A stretch of DNA of 64,000 nt from Elusimicrobiota bacterium (GTDB taxonomy: Bacteria; Elusimicrobiota; Elusimicrobia; UBA1565; UBA9628), in contig PLZD01000058.1 of assembly GCA_003151975.1 (NCBI GenBank), positions 52,046-116,045 of the forward strand, read 5' to 3'. This document shows positions 40,367 through 50,253 of the stretch, one piece after another; position 1 is the first letter of the stretch, and every line of letters starts with the position of its first letter. The translations under genes were made by a program, and so were the position numbers. The notes under the pieces are model-generated. The model saw only the letters and a program-made list of their open reading frames with translations. It did not search any database and was not told where the DNA came from.

Positions 40367-41395
40367 TTACCCTTGAACGGCGTTAAGTAGATCGGCGGCC
40401 TTTTGCTTCAAGTCGCGCGCGTCCGCGTCGGCCGGAAAGCGCGTGATCCGGTGGTGCAGGACTTCCATCAGATGGCCGATCTTGCGCAGCGAGCGCGGGT
40501 GCTTTTTAGCCTGCGAGATGAAAACCGCATACTCGGCGGGCGTGGCTTCCTTCAATAGGTAGCGCCAGTTGATGAGATCCGAGACGGTCAGCTCCATGTC
40601 GTCGAGCACGACGGCAAGTTCCCGCTTGTGCGTGCGCGGCGACAGGTAGGTCCCGAACAGAACGTCCATGAGCGGGTGCACGATCGTGAAATTCATGCGC
40701 TGGTCCCAGTGGTGCAGGACATGGATGTCCTCGAGCCAGGCGTAGTAGCGGCTTCCCTGATAGGAGTGCTTCACCAGATGGAAGCGCATATGGATGTCGT
40801 CGATGACGTAGATCGCGTAGAGCGCGATCGTGGCGACGAACACGAAAGTGCCGACGTGCACGCCCATCGTGAAGAAGGCCGCGACGCAGGCGATGACGCC
40901 GGGCACCGACCAGGAGAGGCCCAGGCCCGTCTCGGAGGAGACGTACGCGCCTTGCCGTTTATAGAAGCGGCCGATCGGGTAGATGATCATGTGGTGCATC
41001 CAGTGAAACTTTTGGTTGCGACGGAAGACCGAGGATTTTTTCGTGAAGAAGCCGAGGTGCTGGAAGAAGCGGTGGTAGGCGTAGCCGAAAGCCTCGACGG
41101 CGAGCACGGCGCGAATGATCATCGCGAGTGGGTTCAGAAGATAGTCGGTCAAGACGGGGCTCCAGCCCCAGCCGCGCGCCGCGGCGAAAATTTTCGCGCT
41201 CCAAGGCTCCGACCAGGCGAGCACGATGAGCCCGACGAGGCCCACGGCCGTCCAGACGTTCTTGATAATGCGCAGGATCGTAAACTTGCGCGCGGGAAGC
41301 GCCGCCGCGTAGAGCGCCAGCGACGGGCCGGCCGCGTGGATGGCTTCGGGCGAGAGCGCCAAAGTGGACATATCGGTCTGGGTTTTAAGGGACAT
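40367..41395 (-). CDS. fatty acid hydroxylase / sterol desaturase superfamily membrane protein
   Basis: 342 residues. Hydrophobic helices flank the eight-histidine di-iron pattern: HRFFQH, HWMHH, HMRFH and HVLHHWDQRMNF. These enzymes hydroxylate or desaturate lipids, carotenoids or sterols at the membrane. The 100-residue C-terminal tail after the last His box is helical and unusual in length. ATG 41395 has a GGAG site upstream. Divergent from the nagZ-like gene. Substrate not known. Confidence 0.88.
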   Translation of the reverse strand: MSLKTQTDMSTLALSPEAIHAAGPSLALYAAALPARKFTILRIIKNVWTAVGLVGLIVLAWSEPWSAKIFAAARGWGWSPVLTDYLLNPLAMIIRAVLAVEAFGYAYHRFFQHLGFFTKKSSVFRRNQKFHWMHHMIIYPIGRFYKRQGAYVSSETGLGLSWSVPGVIACVAAFFTMGVHVGTFVFVATIALYAIYVIDDIHMRFHLVKHSYQGSRYYAWLEDIHVLHHWDQRMNFTIVHPLMDVLFGTYLSPRTHKRELAVVLDDMELTVSDLINWRYLLKEATPAEYAVFISQAKKHPRSLRKIGHLMEVLHHRITRFPADADARDLKQKAADLLNAVQG

Positions 41396-41441
41396 GGAGG
41401 TTCTCCAAAAAAGGTTTATCGAACTTCCTATATATTATCAT

Positions 41442-42908
41442 ATGCCCATGAAAGGCCCAGGTTACTTGTTTATGTTCGGCATCTACGGCACGCGCGCGAC
41501 CAAGGAGACCGTCGCCCTGCTCAAGAAAACCGGCGCCTCGTCGGTGCTTCTGCTCGGCCGCAACATCGAGACGCCCGCGCAGACCAAAGCCCTGTGCGCC
41601 GAGCTCGTGCAGCGCGTCGGGCGCCCGCTGCTTTTCACCGTCGATCACGAGGGCGGCTGGGTCCTCCGCTTCAAGAGCGGCGTGACGGCGTTCCCGGGCA
41701 ACGCGGCGCTGGGCCGCGCCGGCGATCCGAGGCTCGCGTTCGCCACTGGCGAGATCATGGGCCGCGAATTGCTCTCCATGGGCATCCAGCTCAACCTCGC
41801 TCCCGTTTTGGACGTTCTCACGCCGAACTACAACCCCGGCATCGGCATCCGCTCGTTCGGCACGGACGCCAAGCTCGTCGCGCGACTCGGCGCGGCGTTC
41901 ATCAAGGGCATGCAGAAGCGCGGCGTCTCGGCCTGCGCCAAGCACTTCCCCGGGAAGGGCGCGGCCACCGTCGACGCGCACGTCCAATTGCCGACGATCC
42001 GTATCCAGAAGCCGGAATTTCTGCGCACGCACCTCGCGCCGTTTTCGGCCGCGGTCGAAGCCGGAGTCGACTGCGTCATGACCTCGCACGTGCGCTTTCC
42101 AGCGCTCGATTCGGAAGTCGCGACCTTCTCCCAAAAAATAACCCGTGATCTTCTGCGCAAGAAACTCGGCTTCAAGGGCGTGGTCATCTCGGACGATCTG
42201 TGCATGGGCGCTGTCACCGGTTCGATGCCCGTGCAGCTGGCCGCGGTCCGCGCCATCGAGGCGGGCCACGACCTCTTGATCATCGCGCACGACAAAGCGG
42301 CGATGGGCGAATCGGCGGAACTGCTGGAAGGCGCCGTCGCCGACGGCCTCATCGAGCGCGGCGCTATCGAAGATTCCGCGCGGCGCGTATCGCGTTTGCT
42401 CGAGCGCAAGCGCCCGTCCGCTGCAAAGCCTTCCGCTAAAGAAGGAGCGCGGATCGCCGCCGCCTCGGCGCGCGCGGCGGTCTCCGTGGACCGCGAAGGC
42501 GCGGTGGCGCTTCCGATGAAGCCGGATTTGATCCTGTTCCCGGATTTCGCGCAGGTCAAGGCGCGCTTCACTTTCGAGGGCGGAGCCAATGGGCCGCTCA
42601 ACTGGCTCAAAGCCAAGAGAATCGCGCCGATCGCGTTGACGCCCATCGAGAAAACCGAGCTCGGCGAGATTTCCGCAAAAGTCCGCAGCGCCGAGAGTAT
42701 CTTGTTTTTCTGCTTCGAGGCCCGGCGCTTCCCGGGACAAAAGGCCGCGCTGGAACTGCTCAACCGCCAAGCCCCGGACAAGACCGCCGTCTGCCTCATC
42801 CGCAATTCGTGGGACTTAAAACTCCTACACCCGCGCATGACGGCCGTCGACGCGCGCGGCTACCGGCTCTGCTCGCTGGGAGCGGCGCTTGAAAAAATGC
42901 TTCCATAG
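41442..42908 (+). CDS. glycoside hydrolase family 3 protein, NagZ-like beta-N-acetylhexosaminidase
   Basis: 488 residues. The GH3 barrel carries FTVDHEGGWVLRF, NLAPVLDV and KHFPGKGAATVDAHV; Asp and His of DAH are the acid/base pair of NagZ enzymes. The nucleophile Asp is in GVVISDDLCMGAV. One difference: KHFPGHG reads KHFPGKG, changing a substrate-binding His. A further C-terminal domain (about 350-488) is longer than in minimal NagZ. It probably releases GlcNAc from muropeptides. ATG 41442 sits 5 bases after TATATT; ATG 41448 is an alternative. Confidence 0.87.
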   Translation: MPMKGPGYLFMFGIYGTRATKETVALLKKTGASSVLLLGRNIETPAQTKALCAELVQRVGRPLLFTVDHEGGWVLRFKSGVTAFPGNAALGRAGDPRLAFATGEIMGRELLSMGIQLNLAPVLDVLTPNYNPGIGIRSFGTDAKLVARLGAAFIKGMQKRGVSACAKHFPGKGAATVDAHVQLPTIRIQKPEFLRTHLAPFSAAVEAGVDCVMTSHVRFPALDSEVATFSQKITRDLLRKKLGFKGVVISDDLCMGAVTGSMPVQLAAVRAIEAGHDLLIIAHDKAAMGESAELLEGAVADGLIERGAIEDSARRVSRLLERKRPSAAKPSAKEGARIAAASARAAVSVDREGAVALPMKPDLILFPDFAQVKARFTFEGGANGPLNWLKAKRIAPIALTPIEKTELGEISAKVRSAESILFFCFEARRFPGQKAALELLNRQAPDKTAVCLIRNSWDLKLLHPRMTAVDARGYRLCSLGAALEKMLP

Positions 42909-44028
42909 AATCATGATCCTCTCTCTGCTGATCTTTCTTCAGTCGACGGCGTTTGCGCAAATGAACACGGAGCAGCAGGCGCCGGCGTCCCAGGAGATGA
43001 CGGCCCCGCTCATCGGCGTCACCGTCGACGAGCTCCACAAGGAGTTCATCGAGGCGACCGACGACCTGACGCGAGGCAAGATCATCGACAAACTCGGCCA
43101 CACCGCGCCCGACGGCACGCGCGACATCCAGTCGCTCTTCGATCTGTTCATGCGCTTTCCGGAGACGCAGGTGCGCGACGCCGTGCTGGCCTCACTGGCG
43201 CAGACCAGCTTTCACAGCCCCGACCTGAACCTGCTCTTCGTGCACTACCTCCAGCAGCCCGAGCCCGAGGCCAAGCTGTTCGCGATCAAGGGCGCCTTGC
43301 GCGTGCACGACGCCCAGGCCCTGCCGGTCATCGAGGAGCTCGCCGAAAGGAAATTCGAGTACAAGAGCGCCGACGACGCCGTCCTGCTGACCGACAAGAA
43401 CGGCTGGTGGGTCCAGTACGAGGCGCTGGCGGCGCTCGCCCAGTGGAACGGCGAGCAGGCCTTGCCGCTGCTCCTTAAGAAATCCGCGCAGGCCCCCGAG
43501 ATCGCGCGGATCATGGGCCGCTTTCTCTGGAAGTCCTCCTTGCCCCAGCTGATCAAGTGGGCGGGCGCCTCGTCGAAGATCGACAAGGAGCGCGCGCAAG
43601 CCGGACTGGCCGCGCCCGCGCCCACGCCGGAACTGCGCGACACGCGCGCCGCCATGCTGGCCGTGCTGCGCGATCATTCCGCCCCGCGCGAGGCGCGCCA
43701 CCAGCTGGCGCTCAAGATCGGCGTCTGCTCGACGCACGATGAGATGGCCGATCTTTTTAAGGAGTACAAAGAGCTCAAGGACGACGAGGACAAGCTCATG
43801 TTCAAGGCCGCGCTCTACGCCTCGCGCGACCAGGTCGCCGTGCCCGTGCTCATCGAGACGGCGAAGGGCGACCCCAAAGCCGCCAACAGGTCCGGCGCTC
43901 TAGCACAGCTCGAGGACATGCTCCCGCCCAAGGAACTCAAGCCGTTGCTCGAGTGGGCCGCCAAGTACGACCCCGATCCCGAGAACCGGGACCTGGCCGA
44001 ACGCGACCTCAAAGCCCTCGTCCACTAA
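42889..44028 (+). CDS. exported HEAT-like repeat protein
   Basis: 379 residues. Signal peptide MKKCFHRIMILSLLIFLQSTAFA with a TTG start at 42889; the alternative ATG 42913 would remove all positive charges of the signal. The mature part is all-helical with HEAT-like repeats (for example VRDAVLASLAQTSF and AKLFAIKGALRVHDAQALPVIEEL). Probable periplasmic scaffold. It overlaps the nagZ-like gene by 20 bases, so it is co-transcribed. No catalytic residues recognised. Confidence 0.7.
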   Translation: MKKCFHRIMILSLLIFLQSTAFAQMNTEQQAPASQEMTAPLIGVTVDELHKEFIEATDDLTRGKIIDKLGHTAPDGTRDIQSLFDLFMRFPETQVRDAVLASLAQTSFHSPDLNLLFVHYLQQPEPEAKLFAIKGALRVHDAQALPVIEELAERKFEYKSADDAVLLTDKNGWWVQYEALAALAQWNGEQALPLLLKKSAQAPEIARIMGRFLWKSSLPQLIKWAGASSKIDKERAQAGLAAPAPTPELRDTRAAMLAVLRDHSAPREARHQLALKIGVCSTHDEMADLFKEYKELKDDEDKLMFKAALYASRDQVAVPVLIETAKGDPKAANRSGALAQLEDMLPPKELKPLLEWAAKYDPDPENRDLAERDLKALVH

Positions 44029-44082
44029 GCCCCCTCCTTAAGAGAGTGGTCCGCAGGACTCCTTTCGCCAAATTTGCTACTC

Positions 44083-44088
44083 TAGAAT
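44083..44088 (+). promoter_or_regulatory. -10 element, leaderless geometry
   Basis: TAGAAT at 44083-44088, seven bases to ATG 44096. No strong -35. Confidence 0.45.
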
Positions 44089-44095
44089 TTCACCC

Positions 44096-45337
44096 ATGCA
44101 ATTGGCATTTTTGCTGTTGGCCGTAGTCTGCGCGGGCCTTCTGATCGCCCTCGGGCTGACCCTGCGCGAGCTTTACGCGCGCAAGTCCCGCGAGGCCGGA
44201 AACGACGGCGCCGAGCGCGTCCCGGAGGGCTGGGAGAAGCTCGACGAGTTGCTCTCGATGCTGCTCTCGCTCCAAGAACGCGGCGTCTCGCACTCGGGCG
44301 CTGTCTCCCGCGAGGAGTTCGGCGCGGCGGTGCTCGACAGCGCGCTCTCGCTCATGCGCTGCACGCGCGGCACGGTGATGCTTTGGGACGACAAGGACGG
44401 CGTCCTCAAGATCACCGCGGCCAAGGGCCCGGGCGCCGAGCGCGCCAAAGCCATGAGCTTCAAGCCCGACGAGGGCGTCGCCGGCAAGGCCTTCGCGAGT
44501 GCTACGACCATCTTCATCGAAGACCCCAGCAACGACCCGCGCTACGTCAAATCCGACCACGACACCGCCGAGCCGTTCATCTCGATTCCGCTGCTCGTCA
44601 AGTCCAAGCCCATCGGCGTGCTCAACCTGCACGCGACCGGCGACCACGAGCCCTTCAGCGACTACAACGCGAAATTCTTGAATATTCTCGCGGGCGAGGC
44701 CGCGGTCATGATGCACAACCTCGACCTCTTCGAGCGCCTCGAGACCTTCTACCTCGAGATGGTCAAGACCTTGGCGCGCGCCGTGGACTCGAAGGATCAT
44801 TACACGCACGAGCACTCGGACCGCGCCTCATCAAAGGCGCGCAAGCTCGCCGGCGACATGGGCCTCTCCGAGCAGCAGACGCGCTACGTCGAGTACGCGG
44901 CCCTGCTCCACGACATCGGCAAGATCGGCATCGACGAGGCGATTCTGCTCAAGCCCGGCAAGCTCACTCCCGAGGAATACGAGGAGATGAAGAAGCACCC
45001 CATGATCGGCCACGATATCCTGGCGCCCGTCAAGTTCCTCGGCCCCGTCGCGCAAATGGTGCTCTATCACCAAGAGTGGTTCGACGGCCGCGGTTACCCG
45101 GAAGGACTTAAAGGGGAAGAGATTCCGCTCGGCTCGCGGATCGTCGCCGTCATCGACGCGTGGGACGCCATGACCTCGGACCGCCCTTACCGCAAGGCCC
45201 TGCCGCGCGAGATCGCCGTCGGCGAGCTCAAGAAAGGCGCTGGCACGCAGTTCGATCCCACGGTCGTCGAGCATTTCTTGAAGCTCGAGGATTTAGGCTG
45301 GACCGGCAAAAAGTCCGAGCCCGCGCACAAACATTGA
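44096..45337 (+). CDS. membrane-anchored GAF - HD-GYP protein, probable cyclic di-GMP phosphodiesterase
   Basis: 413 residues. One N-terminal membrane helix (about 3-24), a GAF sensor domain (about 65-210) and an HD-GYP domain (about 225-400). Key residues are H272-D273 in LLHDIGKIG, HPMIGHDIL, HQEWFDGRGYPEGLKG (GYP intact) and DAWDAMTSDRPYR. HD-GYP proteins degrade c-di-GMP or related dinucleotides. The TGATG junction couples it to rsmI. It is the only c-di-GMP-type enzyme in the window; no GGDEF partner is nearby. Confidence 0.92.
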   Translation: MQLAFLLLAVVCAGLLIALGLTLRELYARKSREAGNDGAERVPEGWEKLDELLSMLLSLQERGVSHSGAVSREEFGAAVLDSALSLMRCTRGTVMLWDDKDGVLKITAAKGPGAERAKAMSFKPDEGVAGKAFASATTIFIEDPSNDPRYVKSDHDTAEPFISIPLLVKSKPIGVLNLHATGDHEPFSDYNAKFLNILAGEAAVMMHNLDLFERLETFYLEMVKTLARAVDSKDHYTHEHSDRASSKARKLAGDMGLSEQQTRYVEYAALLHDIGKIGIDEAILLKPGKLTPEEYEEMKKHPMIGHDILAPVKFLGPVAQMVLYHQEWFDGRGYPEGLKGEEIPLGSRIVAVIDAWDAMTSDRPYRKALPREIAVGELKKGAGTQFDPTVVEHFLKLEDLGWTGKKSEPAHKH

Positions 45338-46026
45338 TGCTCACGATCGTTCCGACGCCCATCGGAAATCTCGAGGACATGCCGCCTCGCGCGCTGCGCG
45401 CTTTAAAGGAAGCCTCGGCGGTCTACTGCGAGGACACGCGCCGCACGCGCATCCTGATGAGCCACTTCGGACTCTCGACGCCGCTCTCGCGCTATTCCGA
45501 ACACGATCCCAGAAGCGCGGATCAGCTCCTGGAGCGTCTCAAGAGCGGCTCCAACTGCGCGCTCGTCTCCGACGGCGGCTTGCCCGGAGTCTCCGACCCG
45601 GGGCGCCGCATCGTCGCGATGGCGCGCAAGGCGCATTTGCCCGTGACGGCTTTGCCGGGCCCCTGCGCGGTCGTGACCGCCTTGGCGGGCTCGGGCCTGC
45701 CCTCGGACTCTTTCATCTTCTTGGGATTTCTGCCGCGCTCAGCGGGCCGCCAGCGCAAGGTCATCGCGGAAGCAGCAAGCCTGCATCGCACGATCGTCAT
45801 GTACGAGTCGCCCTTCCGCGTCGTCGAGCTGCTCGAGAACGCCGAGGCCGTTGTCGGCGCCAAGGCCCAGGCCTGCGTCGCGCGCGAGCTCTCCAAGCTC
45901 CACGAGGAATGGCTCTCTGGGACGCTGAGTGAAGTGCGCGCCCAGCTTTCCTCCCGCGAGAAACAGCTGGGAGAATTCGTGGTCATGATCCACCCGGACG
46001 AGGAGCCCACCGATGCTGCCGTGTAA
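45337..46026 (+). CDS. rsmI: 16S rRNA (cytidine-1402-2'-O)-methyltransferase
   Basis: 229 residues. SAM-dependent tetrapyrrole-methylase-fold enzyme. Family motifs are IVPTPIGNLEDMPPRALRAL, VYCEDTRRTRILMSHF, LVSDGGLPGVSDPG, and FLGFLPRS with YESPFRV and ARELSKLHEEW. It modifies C1402 in the decoding centre. Starts in the stop codon of the HD-GYP gene and overlaps the next start by 14 bases. Slightly short at the C-terminus compared with the E. coli protein, as in many phyla. Confidence 0.95.
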   Translation: MLTIVPTPIGNLEDMPPRALRALKEASAVYCEDTRRTRILMSHFGLSTPLSRYSEHDPRSADQLLERLKSGSNCALVSDGGLPGVSDPGRRIVAMARKAHLPVTALPGPCAVVTALAGSGLPSDSFIFLGFLPRSAGRQRKVIAEAASLHRTIVMYESPFRVVELLENAEAVVGAKAQACVARELSKLHEEWLSGTLSEVRAQLSSREKQLGEFVVMIHPDEEPTDAAV

Positions 46027-46663
46027 AACGACCGTCATTAAAGTTCGCGAGGACGGCGGGCTCTCCGACGAGGAGATCTCCAAGATCGCCGCGGCCGCCA
46101 AGGGCTGCAAGATCATCGCGTTCCCGACCGACACGGTCTACGGGCTGGGCTCGACGGGCCTCATCAAGGCCGCCTCGCGCCGCATCTACCAGATCAAGCA
46201 GCGCTCGATGATGAAGCCGTTGCCCGTGCTCGTGCACTCGCAGGCCGCGGCCCTGCGCTGGGTCGAGATGACGCCGCACGGCGAGACGCTCGCGAAGAAA
46301 TTCTGGCCGGGCGGCCTGACCTTGGTGCTCAAGCCCACTCAGGAAGGACGCTTGCTGACGTTTCCGGAATATCAGACGCTGGCCATCCGCGTGCCGAGCC
46401 ATCCGCTTCTGCTCAAGCTCATCGAGGCCTCGGGCGTGCCGTGGGTCTCGACGAGCGCCAACATCTCGGACTCGCCTTCTCTTCTGGACGGGCTCTCGGT
46501 GACCAAGCAATTCGAGGGCCTCGTCGACTTCATCATCGACGGCGGGGCGGCCGGCGGCGTCGAGTCGACCATCGTCGACGTCTCGCACCCGGAAGCGCGC
46601 GTCATGCGCGAAGGCGCACTCTCCAACGACGCCATACAAGAGGCCCTCAGGGCCGCGGTTTAA
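46013..46663 (+). CDS. threonylcarbamoyl-AMP synthase family protein (Sua5/TsaC/YciO)
   Basis: 216 residues, one YrdC domain. [51 protein letters not shown] and VSTSANIS are the nucleotide and threonine site motifs. It makes threonylcarbamoyl-AMP for tRNA t6A37. The sequence lacks the Sua5 C-terminal domain. TsaC versus YciO cannot be settled by eye. Embedded between rsmI and glyA, in a translation-linked cluster. Confidence 0.9.
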   Translation: MLPCKTTVIKVREDGGLSDEEISKIAAAAKGCKIIAFPTDTVYGLGSTGLIKAASRRIYQIKQRSMMKPLPVLVHSQAAALRWVEMTPHGETLAKKFWPGGLTLVLKPTQEGRLLTFPEYQTLAIRVPSHPLLLKLIEASGVPWVSTSANISDSPSLLDGLSVTKQFEGLVDFIIDGGAAGGVESTIVDVSHPEARVMREGALSNDAIQEALRAAV

Positions 46664-46674
46664 ACGGAGGACTC

Positions 46675-47943
46675 ATGAACTTTCTCAGACGACAGGATCC
46701 CGAGATTTACGACGCCATCCGCCTCGAGGCGCGGCGCCAAGCCGACAACCTCGAACTGATCGCCTCCGAGAACTACACCTCCGAGGCGGTGCTCGAGGCG
46801 CAGGGCTCCATTCTGACCAACAAATACGCCGAGGGCTATCCCGGCAAGCGCTACTACGGCGGCTGCCAGTTCGTCGACATCGTCGAGACCCTGGCCATCG
46901 AGCGCGCCAAGAAACTGTTCTCGGCCGAGCACGCCAACGTCCAGCCGCACTCGGGCACGCAGGCCAACATCTCGATGTATCTCTCGGTGCTCCAGCCCGG
47001 CGACACGGTCATGGGCCTCAACCTCGCCCACGGCGGCCATCTCTCGCACGGCCATCCGCTGAACTTCTCCGGCAAATTTTTCAAAATCGTGCCAATGAAT
47101 GTGCGCAAGGACGACGAGCTGCTCGATTACGAGGAAGCCGAGAAGCTCGCCGCCGAGCACAAGCCGCGCATGATCTTCGCGGGCGCCTCGAACTACTCGC
47201 GCATTTTCGACTGGGCGCGGCTTAAAAAAATCGCCGATTCCGTCGGCGCCTATTTCGCCGCCGACATGGCCCACTACGCGGGCCTGGTCGCCGCGGGAGT
47301 GTACCCGAGTCCCGTTCCTTACACGGATTTCACGACGACGACCACCCACAAGACCCTGCGCGGACCGCGCGGCGGCATGATCCTCTGCTCGGCCAAGCAC
47401 CAGGCCGCCGTCGACAAGATCAACTTCCCCGGAACCCAGGGCGGCCCGCTCATGCACGTCATCGCGGGCAAGGCCGTGTGCTTCGGCGAAGCGCTCAAGC
47501 CGGAATTTCGCGAGTATCAGAAGAGCGTCGTCGCCAACGCGCGGCGGCTGGCCGGCGCGCTCAAGGACCGCGGCTTTCGCATCGTCGCCGGAGGCACCGA
47601 CTGCCACCTCTTCTCGCTCGACCTGCGCCCGAAGAACGCCACGGGCAAAGAGGCCGAGGAGGCTCTCGACAAGGCCGGCATCACGGTCAACAAGAACGCG
47701 ATCCCCTACGACCCGCAGAAGCCCTTCATCGCCTCGGGCGTTCGCATCGGCACGCCCGCGATCACGACGCGCGGCATGGGCGGCGCCGAGATGGATCAAA
47801 TCGCCGACTACATCGACCAGGCCATCGCGTCCCGCGCCACGGACGCCAAGCTCTCCGCGATCCGCGGCGAGGTCAAGCGCCTCTGCGCGAAGTTCCCGAT
47901 CTATCCCGAGCTCGAGAAGCAATACCTCGCGGAGGCCAAGTGA
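46675..47943 (+). CDS. glyA: serine hydroxymethyltransferase
   Basis: 422 residues. PLP enzyme that converts serine and tetrahydrofolate to glycine and methylene-THF. [21 protein letters not shown], the [11 protein letters not shown] motif, and [14 protein letters not shown] containing the PLP lysine are all present. A good CGGAGG (46665-46670) lies 4 bases before ATG 46675, showing that internal operon genes can use Shine-Dalgarno sites. Overlaps the receiver gene by 4 bases. Confidence 0.97.
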   Translation: MNFLRRQDPEIYDAIRLEARRQADNLELIASENYTSEAVLEAQGSILTNKYAEGYPGKRYYGGCQFVDIVETLAIERAKKLFSAEHANVQPHSGTQANISMYLSVLQPGDTVMGLNLAHGGHLSHGHPLNFSGKFFKIVPMNVRKDDELLDYEEAEKLAAEHKPRMIFAGASNYSRIFDWARLKKIADSVGAYFAADMAHYAGLVAAGVYPSPVPYTDFTTTTTHKTLRGPRGGMILCSAKHQAAVDKINFPGTQGGPLMHVIAGKAVCFGEALKPEFREYQKSVVANARRLAGALKDRGFRIVAGGTDCHLFSLDLRPKNATGKEAEEALDKAGITVNKNAIPYDPQKPFIASGVRIGTPAITTRGMGGAEMDQIADYIDQAIASRATDAKLSAIRGEVKRLCAKFPIYPELEKQYLAEAK

Positions 47944-48323
47944 TCGCGCAAATTCTCATCGCCGACGACAATGTCGACATCACCAACCTCCTCAACGAGT
48001 ATCTCACGCGGCGCAAGCATCGCGTCATCGTCGTCAACGACGGATTTGCGCTCGCGCAGAAGGCCGCCGAACACAAGCCGCACCTGATCATCACCGACGT
48101 GCAAATGCCCGGCGCCTACGGGTCGTCCGTCTATCAAGTTCTTCAAAAAGATTCCAAGACGGCGGGCATCCCGATCCTGTTCATCTCGGCGCACCCGTTC
48201 GAGAAGCTCAAGAACATCCTGCCTGACGATCCCAAGACGCGCTTTCTCAAGAAGCCGATCCCGTTCGACAAGCTCGACCAAGCCATCAAGGAGCTTCTGC
48301 CGATGGGCGGATACATTCCGTGA
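47940..48323 (+). CDS. single-domain response regulator receiver
   Basis: 127 residues, one receiver domain. Acidic pair in LIADDN, phospho-acceptor Asp in [12 protein letters not shown], Ser in LFISAHP and Lys in FLKKPIPF. No output domain, so it signals through protein contacts as CheY or Spo0F types. GTG start in the glyA stop, and its stop overlaps the MTA phosphorylase start, placing signalling in a metabolic operon. A cognate kinase is not adjacent; the hybrid kinase at 1459 is only a candidate. Confidence 0.9.
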   Translation: MIAQILIADDNVDITNLLNEYLTRRKHRVIVVNDGFALAQKAAEHKPHLIITDVQMPGAYGSSVYQVLQKDSKTAGIPILFISAHPFEKLKNILPDDPKTRFLKKPIPFDKLDQAIKELLPMGGYIP

Positions 48324-49171
48324 TCGGCGTCATCGGCGGCAGCGGCCTCTCTCAGCTTCCGGGTCTCGCCAAGGCCAAGGCCGCCAAGATCAAGACGCCC
48401 TTCGGCGCGCCGTCAGGCCCCGTGACGACCGCCGAGCTCAACGGCGCCAAGATCGCCTTCCTGCCGCGCCACGGCATCGGCCACGTGCTGCTGCCCGGAG
48501 AGATCAACGTGCGCGCCAACATTTGGGCGCTCAAATCATTGGGCTGCGACCGCGTGGTGGCGATGGCCGCCGTAGGCTCGCTCAAGGAAGAGCTCGCGCC
48601 GCGCCACTTCGTTTTTCCCGATCAGCTCGTCGACCGGACCTTGATGAGCCGGCCTTCGACCTTCTTCGGCGGCGGCATCGTCGCCCATACCGCCTTCGAT
48701 AAGCCGTTCTGCCAAGCGCAGAGCGACATACTGCACCAAGCGGCCAAGGGCATCGACATACTCGCCCACCGCGGCGGCACTTACGTCTGCATGGAAGGCC
48801 CGCTCTTCTCGACGAAGGCGGAGTCCGAGTTCCACCGCGCCAACGGCTGGGACGTCATCGGCATGACGGCCGTCACCGAGGCCAAGCTCGCGCGCGAGGC
48901 GGAGCTCTGCTACTCCTTGATCGCGCTCGTGACCGACTACGACTGCTGGAAGGAAGGCGAGGAGGTCTCCTCGTCGGCGGTCGTGGCGACGATGAACGCC
49001 AACGCCGTCAACGTGCAGCGCCTGCTCGTTGAATCCCTTTCCGCCGTGGCCGCGAGGCCTCGCGACTGCCGCTGCGGCCGCGCTCTTGAGGGCGCGATCG
49101 TGACAAACCCCAAGGCCATGAATGCGAAGATCAAGGCCAAGCTCAAGCTGATCATCGGGAAATACCTATGA
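48320..49171 (+). CDS. 5'-methylthioadenosine phosphorylase-type nucleoside phosphorylase
   Basis: 283 residues, PNP/MTAP family 2. Phosphate-site opening GVIGGSGLSQLPG, FLPRHGIGHVLLPGEINVRANIWALKSLGC, MEGPLFSTKAES, and DVIGMTAVTEAKLAREAELCYSLIALVTDYDCWK. The last segment, ending in TDYDCW, favours MTA phosphorylase over purine nucleoside phosphorylase. It recycles 5'-methylthioadenosine from polyamine synthesis. GTG start overlaps the receiver gene stop. Upstream of add and cdd: a nucleoside salvage cluster. Confidence 0.9.
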   Translation: MIGVIGGSGLSQLPGLAKAKAAKIKTPFGAPSGPVTTAELNGAKIAFLPRHGIGHVLLPGEINVRANIWALKSLGCDRVVAMAAVGSLKEELAPRHFVFPDQLVDRTLMSRPSTFFGGGIVAHTAFDKPFCQAQSDILHQAAKGIDILAHRGGTYVCMEGPLFSTKAESEFHRANGWDVIGMTAVTEAKLAREAELCYSLIALVTDYDCWKEGEEVSSSAVVATMNANAVNVQRLLVESLSAVAARPRDCRCGRALEGAIVTNPKAMNAKIKAKLKLIIGKYL

Positions 49172-49200
49172 CCGAAGGGAATAGTTCGACTCCTTAGGAT

Positions 49201-50253
49201 ATGAGAAGAGAACTACTAAAGCTTCCCAAGACCGACATCCACTGCCACCTCGACGGCTCGGTGCGCCCCGCGACGCTGCTCGAGCTCGCCCGACGGCTCA
49301 AGATCAAGCTGCCCGCCGACAACGCCGAGGACCTCAAGCGCTTCGTGCAGGTCTCGCCGACTTGCCGCTCGCTCAAGGAATTCCTCGACATCTTCGAGCT
49401 CATCTACCCGATCCTGCGCGACCCGCTCTCGGTCGAACGCATCGCCTACGAGCTCGTCGAGGACTGCGCCAAGGAGAACACCCGCCACGTGGAGGCGAGA
49501 TTTGCCCCCGTGCTGCAGGAGTCGGCGAAGTTCCCCTGCGAGCAGGTCGTCGAGGCGGCGCTCAAAGGCCTGCGCCGGGGCTTCAAGGATTTCGGCACGA
49601 CGAGCTCGATCATCATCTGCATGATCCGCTCGCACGGCCCCAAGGAAAACCGCCGCGCCTTCGACACGCTCAAGAAATTCTTCCGCGCGCAGGATACGCT
49701 TGAGGAGCCCTGTGTGGTCGCCTTGGATCTGGCCGGCGACGAGGCGCGCTATCCGACGCGCGACTACGCCGCCTTTTATGAGGAGGCCAGGGCGCTGGGC
49801 ATGTGGACGACCTGCCACGCGGGCGAGACCTCGGGCACCGAAAACCTGCGCACGGCGCTCGATCTGCAAGTCGGGCGCATCGGCCACGGCATTCATCTGA
49901 TGGAGGACCAAAAACTCGTCGCCGAGGTCGCGCGGCGCAAGGTCCCCATCGAGATCGGCATATCTTCCAATGTTCTGACCAAATCCGTGCCGGACCTGAT
50001 GAGCCATCCCGCGCTCGACTTCCACCGCGCGGGCGTCGCCATCACTTTGAATACGGATGATCGCGGCATCATCGGCTCCGACCTCACGCGCGAGTACGAG
50101 CAAGCCCTAACGCTCGGCTTCACCTATCCCGAGCTCCAGCGGCTCGCGATCGACTCGACCGACCACCTCTTCCTTCCCGCGCACAACCGCCAAAAGCTTC
50201 GCCGCCGTTTCGAAAGCGAGGCCGCCGCGGTCCTTCAGGAGCAAAAAACATGA
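49201..50253 (+). CDS. add: adenosine deaminase
   Basis: 350 residues. Zinc hydrolase making inosine from adenosine. Motifs: KTDIHCHLDGSVRP (zinc His pair), TCHAGETSGTENL (His and catalytic Glu), RIGHGIHL and LNTDDRGIIGSDLTREY (zinc and catalytic Asp). Length is typical. An AGGA lies 5 bases before ATG 49201. Overlaps cdd by 4 bases. Product inosine or hypoxanthine would feed the hpt enzyme at 835-1395. Confidence 0.93.
   Translation: MRRELLKLPKTDIHCHLDGSVRPATLLELARRLKIKLPADNAEDLKRFVQVSPTCRSLKEFLDIFELIYPILRDPLSVERIAYELVEDCAKENTRHVEARFAPVLQESAKFPCEQVVEAALKGLRRGFKDFGTTSSIIICMIRSHGPKENRRAFDTLKKFFRAQDTLEEPCVVALDLAGDEARYPTRDYAAFYEEARALGMWTTCHAGETSGTENLRTALDLQVGRIGHGIHLMEDQKLVAEVARRKVPIEIGISSNVLTKSVPDLMSHPALDFHRAGVAITLNTDDRGIIGSDLTREYEQALTLGFTYPELQRLAIDSTDHLFLPAHNRQKLRRRFESEAAAVLQEQKT

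Noticed and set aside
42906-42911. TAGAAT near ATG 42913
   Set aside because: It is the nagZ-like stop codon with only one base to the ATG, so it cannot give a leaderless start; the TTG 42889 start is preferred.
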